64,000 nucleotides of DNA from Tomocerus qinae. Taxonomy: Eukaryota; Arthropoda; Collembola; Entomobryomorpha; Tomoceridae. The notes below the pieces were generated by a model. The model did no database searches, had not been told where the DNA came from, and worked only from the letters and a program-made list of their open reading frames with translations. Below, one piece after another: positions 51,501 through 61,000 of this stretch. The first letter of the stretch is position 1. Each line of letters opens with the position of its first letter. The translations under genes and the position numbers were made by a program. Where the stretch lies: the NCBI GenBank assembly GCA_020055645.1, contig CM034547.1, positions 62,593,884-62,657,883 of the forward strand, read 5' to 3'.

Positions 51501-54500
51501 CTCCACTCACACTCCTCTCTACTTTACAGTACTTAAGGTTCTCTCTTAGTGAGCGTTTTCCACTTTTTCACGTAGGCAGGGTGGAAAGACTCTCTCAAAC
51601 CTGTTCTGAAGTTTTGAAGATTTTTGCAAGTCTTTATGTTGTTACTGAAAAGCTTATGAGAGAAATGGAAATGTTTTTCAAGTGCTTTGTGTAAGTGGAT
51701 GGAATTTTGTTACAAAGTAGTTTGAATACACTTATAGAGAGCTATCTACTCTCCGCTCTATAACAATCTCCATTAAATCTACTAATATACTTACATAAGC
51801 AAATTCTAGAACGAGTATCACTAACATGCTGATACTCCTTACTAGTAGCAATAAGTAAACTTTGCAAATTAAGTATCCACTTATATAGTAAAAGCTTATT
51901 TTATAGTTGAATTTCCTTTGAGTCAAATCCATTGGAAATAACAAAATAGCACTGGTATATATGTGAGCAATTCAATCTTGATATATTTACCATTGTTCAT
52001 TATTAACTTGTATTAGTGTTACAAAACGAATTCTTTAATGTATCTGATCCTGTACAGGAAACGGAGAAAGCACAGATGAAAGATTCTTTTGGTATAAGTT
52101 GAAATATGACATTTCTCTGCTACACACATAAATGTTTTTGAAATATAAAGTAAAAGCCGAAGGTTTTTGACTTGAAGTTCTATATTATTGTGTAGTAAAA
52201 GAGCTTTGTATGTAGCGGCTGTTGAAACGTTTAATTTAATTTGTTTACGGAAGAGAAACTCTAGTAATAAAATGAAATCCGTAATTTAATCAACAGCTGC
52301 AACAGAACGCACAGATGTAATGAAAGCACCTAGCTTAGGTAAGTTATACAAAAGCTACACTCACACAAATAGAAAACAGGCGGATCAAAATACAAATTCC
52401 GTCTGCCTCTTCTTTCTCGCTCTCCTATTGCGTCAACTTGTGTATGTATGTGTTAGCACTTTTCTATTGTCACTTTGCACTTGTGTGTAGAAAGTATCTA
52501 TCTGTCCAGCAATAATAAAGCACGGTTGTATTATTCCGTCGGCGGAAGAGTACAAATGGCAAGTTGCGTATTTGAAAGTGGGAACAAGATATTTTTTGCA
52601 TGTTGCTAAGTATTGTGCGTGTTTGAATAGATGGGAAAAACGCCAGGAAGACAGCTGAGACACACTCATCTGCAGTGAGGCTTTGGCATCTCACGCCTCT
52701 CTTGTAAACTTACATGACGTAACATTACTTTAGTGTGAAGCCAAGCCAAGCCTGGCTTAAAAGTTATCATAGTTGACAAGGGAGAAAATTTCTTCAAACA
52801 TTTAGTTTATTGTTTCAAGAGAAGGACTGGCAATCACAATAGTGACGTGAGGAATTCTCTTCCATCATCAACCAGCCTCTTGTCTCTCTTACTACACTGA
52901 CATATTTCTCTCCAACAAAAATATAAATTAAAATGTTGTATTTGCAGTGTGCATTAGCAGTACTGTGTAAACATTGTAATTCTGAAGGCATCTGTCTGTA
53001 CTACCAATATATGAATGCTGTGTTTTCTTTTTTGACCAGTTTAATTTAAAATTCCAAGACAAACTACTACAGGGGTAACTGTAGACGTGCCGAGAACTTT
53101 TATATGTACGTTTGAGAGCTTTTAGCATGGATTTACGAGGAATGGAGAATGAAAAGATGGCAACAAAAGAAAAGGGTGACGGGGAAAGCAAAGTATGAAG
53201 TGGAGAAATAGCAGTAAAGTATTATTTTCCAAGTGTGAGTAGGAGGAGAAAGGAAAGAATAATAGGTCGTTGCAATTATTATTGCTACGATGAGGATGGA
53301 GATGGAATCAACTTGGCTTTGCCTCCTACTTTCAGTCACTATATCTATATGACTTATATTTATGCTGGGATTTCCAAGTAGCCACGATCATATATACACT
53401 ATGCGTGGCTGAATATCTTTACACTGCTATGTGTATCATATGCAGTATATATTTGTACTGTAAAGATATATCGTTAACAGCGCTGTGCTGAGGGTCAGAC
53501 TTCTTAACTCGGTAGTTCTATGGTATGTACATCTATTTGTTTAGAAAGTACTGTCGTACGTCATGGTTTCCCTTGCTTATAAATACTTTGGAGTTGTAAG
53601 GACTAAGAACTTTATATTTACTACAAATTAAGAGTAAGTGCAGATATGTATATTTGTACACAGGCAGGAGGAGTTAAATATAGTTAGTTTGGGAGTTGTG
53701 TATGGATGTATAATAATAGGTAGGAATGCATTTCTACGCTTTGTTGACTTTCTCTCTGTAGACTAAGCTATGTATTTTCCTTTTGGGTGTTTGTCTTGAG
53801 TTTTCAGTTGACTTGCTTTCCTTTGGTTCGGAGAGAGTTGTGAATAGGGCAAGTAGTAGTCTAAATATATTTCAGTGAGAAACAGCATCTCAGTTCCCAT
53901 TTATTAATTAGGAATACTCATTAGAGTAAGAGGGACGTCGTCGTCTACTTTCTTAGGACCAGACACGACACAAGAGAAAGCATTGTGTTCCTCGAGACTT
54001 GCTTTTTTGGTTTGGCTAGGCTGCTTTGCTTCTTTCCAACTCTTAGGTATGGAGGTATGTTGTGTGAGTTTAAGTTAACTAATGCAATGCGTTGCAGTTA
54101 GTCTGACTTTCCTTCTGTCTCTGCCTTGCTTGTGCAGCTATACTTACGTAACGTACGATTAGACTCCTTCATTTATTTCAGTCTTTGTGCTTTCTTTCAA
54201 TAAATGACTGTGACGCTGACGCCGCATGAGTTGTGATTTGTTAATTACATTACTAACTCTTCGTGAGCCTAACTAAAGACTCGTACAATTTTCTCCATGG
54301 GTGTAACTTAATAGAATAGACTAGTGTTGAATTGAATGAATGAGTAGACAACAGTTAGATCCTCATTGTTGGTCTATTTACTTGCTTGAGCTGATGTCAG
54401 TTAGGAAAGTAATGTAGCCACTTTCTATGCCATTTACATTCCCTCTCATTTCATTCTTGTAAAACTGGAATCATTTATGTAAATGCATCTCACAAAGAGA

Positions 54501-55726
54501 AAGACTTGAGATGAAATAAACTATTTGAATTCTCATTAACAAAAGCGTAATTTAGCACACGCAATTCTTTTACAGATATGCACCTATCAACGAAGGGAGA
54601 AAGATGCAATTTATCTCTCGACAGTCTCACTATATATTCTTGTAATTTCAATGGTGGAATGCTCATCTAGACTAGTGCTAGACTTATTGTCTCTATTTTC
54701 TGACTAATATTATGTCCAAAATAGCGTAAATACTAAATTACATTTGCTGGGCATTGTAGGGTTTTGGACTCAAAATATAAAATCTTTCATAAAAGAAACC
54801 TTTCCAAATTGTTTCTTCATTATGGCGGATTGCCATTTATATACTACTTTGTACTTTATTCTTTCATGAGAGTGGGGAGATTTTATTCTTTTGTTGATAA
54901 CAATAAATATATAGCCAAATTAACTTATGCAAAATAATATACCTTTAGTTTGCTATTTTTACTACAATAGAGCATAGTGCAGAATGTTCAAAGTAAAAGT
55001 ACGAATTGCTATGAAGTTGTGTGTTGTGCGTGTAATTGTAGTACATTGGCTGATGCTATTATAAAGATATTAGAGAAACATGAATGCAAACACTTAGAGA
55101 TAGTGTCGTACACAAATAGAAAATGGGATTTGTGACAGAAACAGAGGAGGGAAACCAAAGGATATAGACAATAAGTTAAGCACTCATTGTGAGTGGACAG
55201 AGTATTTGGTAGGCTTATTCTATGCAACGTTTAGTGTAGACAAACCAATGCAGTTTTGGAATGTGTGTAAGTTGTGTGTATGTTGTAGGAGGGAGGCTGG
55301 GAGAATTCATGCATTATTCTAGAAGGAAGGAAACAATAACCATTGAAAAAAATACATGCAAATGGCTTTGAAAGTTATACTATAATGGGGAAAGAAAAGT
55401 CATCGAAAAGTGCCTATGCGAACTCGAACTCACAACAGTCACTACAGTTGCAGTAGTGAACGGAGCCAAGTTGTAGGAATTGTTCGAGTGCATGCTTACA
55501 CATACACATACAGTCCTACTTAAAGATAGACATGGCACAGCCAGAGCCAGTCGACTCCCGAATTCGGTTGGCTTTCCCTTCTTCGTTTGCCATCTCATTG
55601 CCTCTGTTTTCTTGTCTTTTCGCTCTCCCGAAATTCAGAGTCTGTTCTTCATGGAACGTAACGGCAATGCATGACGATAGTAAATATAAGTACATGTCTA
55701 CAATGGAGAGAAAGTCTAAACGCTTA

Positions 55727-55743
55727 AGTTCAGTTCAGTTCAG
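55727..55743. repeat. Pentanucleotide microsatellite (AGTTC)
   Basis: agttcagttcagttcag is just over three units of AGTTC, the same pentamer as at 10921-10939. Confidence 0.75.
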
Positions 55744-56488
55744 AAGCTAAATTCTTTCCTACTCTCTGCTCAACTCAATCCCTAAGCTGACTTAAGTTGA
55801 CTTCCCTTGACTTAACTCCAGAATTTTGCATGAATATTATTTCCATTCAATGCTTATGCCTTTTCATTTCTTCCTGGTTGAGGATTTTCAAAGTTATTGC
55901 TTTTCGAGTGCATTAGTGTGTGTATGAAAGCTCTACATTTTAATAAACCCTGGTGTAACTTTTCTGACTACTTTCCCTCCATTCCCATTCTAAAACTAAC
56001 AATAAGAATCTCAAGATATGTTACATTACACTCTATGCACTATCTTGCGGCTTAAAATTCTAAAATTATGGCACATGGAAATAATCGTAACTTAGAATAT
56101 TACACTTGCTCGCAGAGTGAATCATTAGGTCATTATTATACGGAAACTACTATTCAACTCTCGTTATCGATTTTCCTTGCTCCTTTCTTCGTCAGGCAAA
56201 TCTTCTCTGTAGTGCAAGTGTCACTTTTCATCATACTATAGACAGACTCCCATTGAAAAATATCGCAATACTCATCCCATATAGGTAAGCGTATTGTATT
56301 GTACGATGCACTGATTTTTTTTGTAACAGCGTGCGCATTTATTATGAGAATGTTTCCAATGAGTTACGTAAGACTAGAAGTACCTATGCTACATTCGTAT
56401 CTACAGAAATGCATCTCTTGCGACCTCGCTTTTTTTCTTTATTGATGCTGCTGAAGTTGACTGGAGATTTTATTGTGTTTATTTGCAG

Positions 56489-56641
56489 TGCCACCGAAGT
56501 CCATCGAGATGATAAATCATGCACCGAACGCTACTATAACGCTCAAAGAGAAAGATCCAACTGAATTAGAATGCGTTGTCAGAGAATCCCGACCTGCTGC
56601 ATCCATCATCTGGTTCAAGAATGATGTCGTCCTCCGAACCG
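56489..56641 (+). CDS. Nephrin/SNS-family Ig receptor, exon B (start of Ig domain 2)
   Basis: This 153-bp exon continues directly from exon A in frame: the last base of exon A (G) plus TG here gives Val, producing the inter-domain linker L-V-P-P-K-S-I-E. The VPP/SPP linker followed by SIE is typical of SNS and Hibris. Further marks of an Ig domain are an N-x-T glycosylation site (NAT), the strand B cysteine (ELECVV), the PAAS turn, and the strand C tryptophan (IIWFK). The acceptor is atttgcag at 56488. The donor is most likely gtaata at 56642, with an equally phased alternative nine bases on. The second half of this domain, with the partner Cys, was not found downstream. An open frame runs through the donor to 56748, but that extension has no Ig features and I read it as intron. 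Confidence 0.87.
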
Positions 56642-56656
56642 GTAATAACGGTAACT
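56642..56656 (+). promoter_or_regulatory. Tandem 5' splice sites of exon B, 9 nt apart
   Basis: Two similar donors follow exon B: ccg|gtaata (intron from 56642) and acg|gtaact (intron from 56651). Both leave the reading frame in phase 1. Use of the second would add three codons (residues N-N-G region) in the loop after strand C of Ig domain 2. The sequence does not show which is preferred. Confidence 0.5.
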
Positions 56657-56859
56657 TACTTATCTTACATAGTCCTGCCTGTAAAGGTATTAAGATAACA
56701 GGCAGACTTAATGTACCTAGCATCTTTGACCTAAAAGCATTCGAATGATATCTTTACACATTAGTTGGTTATAGCCAATAGCCCAGGGTTCTGGAAACGA
56801 GGCATATATTATATGAAAAATAAGTATATTTTGTATTTACCAAGTCACTCTTATTTCTC

Positions 56860-58040
56860 ATATGGCTGTGTTTAAAGATGATTCAATAGGAAAGATTTAT
56901 CTGATGTTGGCGTATATGGCAAAGGGCATCTTGGCATAGTTAAGCGTGCTGGAATTAGTATAGTATGCATACAGGTTTTCACTGGATATGAAATTGTACT
57001 CGTGTAGCTGCACCTGTTAAAATCAATTGGATTAAGTGTCTTAATGTGAAAATTCCTCTAGCGTGTTTCTGTGCAATAAAAATCGCTGAGCTAATATTTG
57101 GTTGTCGGGTAGTCTATGCTCCTATCAGTGTCAGCATTAATGAGCACGGATTAAAGCACATGGCTCCATCCACAACCTTTTCCGTGCACATAAGAATGGA
57201 TAATTAGATCAAATCCAGTTTTAAATTGACCTATTTCGTCGAAAAAACATCCTGCAAACAAATGCCGACGTGCAGCAAAAGTCAGATTGCATGTTTGACT
57301 TTGGGGCAAGGTACCTGCTACCTAAACTTTGCCATGACCATGTAGCAATAGCAAAATGAGTAGACATACAATAGACGATAAATGGATGTTAAACGAAATG
57401 AACTCCCTCATTTAAATATTAGCTATAAAAACTATTACTCTGTACTCAACTGAGAGTTGAAATTCTAAGAAACTGGTTTAATTGGGTTTCATCTGTTAGG
57501 CATGTACGAAATGGAAACAAAAAAAAACATTCTGGCAGCTTAATTTGTTAGACATGCACAATTGTAACATTTTTGGAAGTAATGTAAACAAAGTAATTGT
57601 AATTTTTTTAATAAGGTAAATAGGCGCCCGATACCTGGGAAATTGTAGGCATCATCTACAGAGGAAGAGTGCTGGGAAACTTTTGTAATCTTTAAATTTT
57701 TAGCCATTTAATATTAAATTGAGTTTTACCAATTGAAAATGAATACCTATATCAACCATATGAAAGTTTTGTTTGTCTCTGAACAGTATCTGTATCAGGA
57801 TCTTAGTTTTATTAGCAATTTGAAGACATTATTTGAAGTAAAGCAGGAAAAGTTAAAGATGAAACGAATGGAAATAAACGTTAAATTTCTCATCTCGCAT
57901 GAATCTTATTGTCAACATGTGCAATCTCCATCCAAGTTAGCAATTCGTGAAGAAGGTCCCATTGAGACTAGAAAGGTAATTGCTAATATTACTGGTAATT
58001 GCGCCCATTAACTCAATAAAATAGTTTTCAGGAAGAAACT
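56860..58040 (+). pseudogene. Coding-like relic of unknown family within intron
   Basis: This block has protein-like texture unlike the surrounding low-complexity intron. One frame is open from 56992 to 57204 (71 codons) with a mixed, Cys- and Ile-rich composition. A second frame runs from an ATG at 57739 to 58011 (90 codons), is Lys/Glu-rich, and contains EVKQEKLKMKRMEIN and KLAIREEGPIE. Coding-like text lies in more than one frame. I recognise no domain and cannot assign a family; a fragment of an old mobile element or a decayed gene copy both fit. It lies on the same strand as the Ig gene but shows no Ig features and is not an exon of it as far as I can see. Confidence 0.35.
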
Positions 58041-61000
58041 TTTGTCTAACGTGAACGGGAAAGTAGAGAAAAACTCACAGACAATTTTTTATCATGTTCT
58101 ATAAATCTGCTTGCACAATTTAGAATTCATGTATATTGCACATGGTTGGATTAGAGTGATCATTGCAGATTTGAGCACTTATAGATAGTACTAAACAATA
58201 GCTATAATCAGTGTTATTCAATTATATTAAGTATGAATATGACATGACATTTATGTGACAAAAATAACCTGATTAGTCATTGCAGATGATCACTGATCTA
58301 ATTGTAAGTTTGGCACTCAAGTCATGCTAGAAAATATTTTAGGAAGAATTAGAACTTATAGTGTTGTCCTATTATACTTAAGTAGTGTGCACCTCTGATC
58401 TTTCGGTTGTTCATTAGTAATTTAATATTGGTGTGGTGCAAATGTAGGCAGCTTAGTGTGCAGTGAGAGTAGAAAGTTCATTTCTGACTTGACTTGGGCT
58501 AAGTAAGTTTTTCGCTGCATGTGTGCTTATTTTAGGGGATAGAAATTGTAATAGAAGACGAGAATTGAGATGGTGAAAACAGGAGAGTATTAAATACAGT
58601 GTCTGTGTACGGTAGAGGTATGTATTGTAGAGGTAGTGTTGAAATGGAATAGAGGACAAGTAAAGCATGCAGTAGTAGGTGAAGTGAGTGAGTATATTGC
58701 GATAATAGAATAGGAGCGAGGAAAAGTTGAACTGAACTGTTTCCTGTTTGGATAAAAGCTCGAGGGGTGCCTAATTGTATTTAATGGGGCTCAATAATGT
58801 CTAGGTAGGCACTTGTCCAAATGCTTTGGCCCAATTCTCTTACGATAAGTTGAGTGTTCAGATACTGCATAGAATAGAAGGTAATGTTCACAAATGGAAG
58901 TGATGCTGGATGGTTTTCTAAGTATATACTTACCACTATATATAGTCGATATCATATCATAAAGTGTCTTTCCCCAAATGCTTTCCATGTGATAGTGGGT
59001 ATTAAAGCGGCAGTTGTAGCACTTCCACACGTAGGCAAGTTAAGTAATGTATTAGTTATTATATTTGTTATGTTGTACTGTATAGTAGTTATAGTACTCT
59101 AAATATGATGAGTATTATCTATCCTAATGTGTGAAGGTATATGCAGTAATATATCTTGCTCGTATTTCATATTAAGTACGTAGGGACAAGACACTCGGCA
59201 ATTTTAGTAAACTGACACAAAGCAAGGCAAAGTGCTATGTAGAGACAGAGATAGCAGTTAGCCTTTAGTCGAGTCATTTTCGAGTCTATTGTGTTTCTGT
59301 GTCGAAGATTCATTCTGAACCTCTTTTGTGTGTGCTGAAATCAGTGGCTGTGTGAAGTTGAATTTATTTAGATATATCTATTACTCACTCTGTGCTGATG
59401 AAGTTTATGTCTGTATTACATTTGTATTTCGCACTTTCAGCATGCAACTACCAAATGATGAAACTCTGTTGCTCTGCCTATTTTAATACCAAGTTGTACA
59501 TTAAATCTGTCTAGTGATGTAAGCTCATCCTGCCTGCCTGCCCACTGCTCTGTGTCATTAGAGAGATTTACTTTCGTTCTCTGTCTTTCTCTTGAGTGCC
59601 TTCTCTACTTCTGCTCTCCATTATACAATTATACCTCACTTACTTCACTATGAACTCATGTCAAACCCTTACCTATATGTAAATGAGAAGTTTGTGTGAA
59701 TTTTCACAACGACTACATTGAGGACGTGCAAACTTCATTTACTTCCACTATTTATGTTACAATGGACCAAGAAGAGGCTCTTTTATATTCTTGCACGTTT
59801 CTCTCTATACACAGAAAGCGATGTATAGGAAAGTATTTTTGTATCTTTTCTATACATACTACTACACGCTTCAGACTCCGATAATATCCAAGCTGCCGAG
59901 ATAGTTAGTGGCACAGTACACATGAATTGCATTCCTGGGCTGTCATCTTGTCAATTTTCACTTTGTTCATGAGCTATGGGTGGAATTGGCAAATGAAGAG
60001 TGATCAGGATAAGCTCTTTGTGTATGTGGGACATGGAAGGCGACGGACCGACAGGGAGACTTGATGCTTCAGTTAAGAATGACACGACATGGCAGCAAGA
60101 ATGAACAAGTGATAAACTACCAGACTGAATGAATTCCGTTGACGTGACATGATGGGCTTCGCCCATTATTATTTGCTTTACCACATGATAAAATCGAAGA
60201 GATAGATGTTGTACTCCAATAGCTACGCTAATAACTATTTCTAAATTTAGACCACACACTCAAATATTCAACTCTAACAGATGTTAGCACTTTGTGGCTT
60301 AAACAGTACTTTTTACTGCTACTTAAAACATTCATTTCTACTTTGTAGACCTCTAGAATAGAGTAGTAGTGAAATGAGTTTAGTAGTAATAAATTCCGTG
60401 TGCAAGTTTTCCGGATTGCATTAGTTAATGTTATCATTGGTTGTATAGGTTTTGATGGAATTTGTTGTAAATGTTAAGATAAAGTATTTTGAAAGTAGGA
60501 CCTATTAAATGTGTTGTTGAGTGCAATGTATTCAAATTAGAATTATTAGAAATATAGGTCACCATATAGAGAAGATAACAGGATAGAAATCTGAGGATGT
60601 ACAGATAATGAAAAATAATGTATTCATTCATGAGCAAATGTTTGCAAAAGCAACAACTTACAACTTAACCCGGTATCTACAATCTATAGTGGCATTGTGT
60701 ACAATTGCTAAACTATTTATATCATGTGATAGAGCGAGTTTATTTAGTTTCTAGCGTAGTAAATTATTTAGTTGTAGTTCTGCTGTTACAATTCATTTAC
60801 TACTTTACTAGCATTTCAATATATTAATAGTGAATGTGTAGGTGTAAGGTAAAGACTGAATAGGCATTCGATTTCTATCTTACAAAAGGAAGGAGTTGCT
60901 TGAGTTGAGTGACTGACTGAGCTGATAATAGACTTTAGGTTTAAGGTGATTCATACATTTGAGCCAGAAGAGTCAACATTACTACAATATAGTAGCCAAG

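Larger units (their letters stand above)
26236..56488 (+). other. Giant intron (30,253 bp) between Ig1 and Ig2 exons
   Basis: The intron starts with gtaagc at 26236 and ends with a pyrimidine-rich acceptor, gtgtttatttgcag, at 56488. It is phase 1. No nested gene, RNA gene or recognisable mobile element was found. Open frames inside it are short, overlap antisense frames, or have repeat-driven composition. It holds two small perfect hairpins (27917-27948 and 45805-45836), a cryptic ATGTG/ATGTT tract (48510-48547) and pentamer runs near 38.3 and 55.7 kb. The bulk is the same AT-rich short-word background as the rest of the window. Confidence 0.8.

Noticed and set aside
56642-56748. Open-frame continuation of exon B past the donor
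   Set aside because: The extension has no Ig strand pattern and two good donors precede it; read as intron.
56906-56950. Peptide VGVYGKGHLGIVKRA, resembling the glycine-rich loop of a protein kinase
   Set aside because: No catalytic lysine motif or later kinase motifs follow, and the frame soon closes; a chance match.
59696-59884. Peptide FTSTIYVTMDQEEALLYSC resembling Ig strands E-F, a candidate for the rest of Ig domain 2
   Set aside because: No convincing acceptor or pyrimidine tract precedes it, and the sequence after the Cys does not look like the end of an Ig domain.
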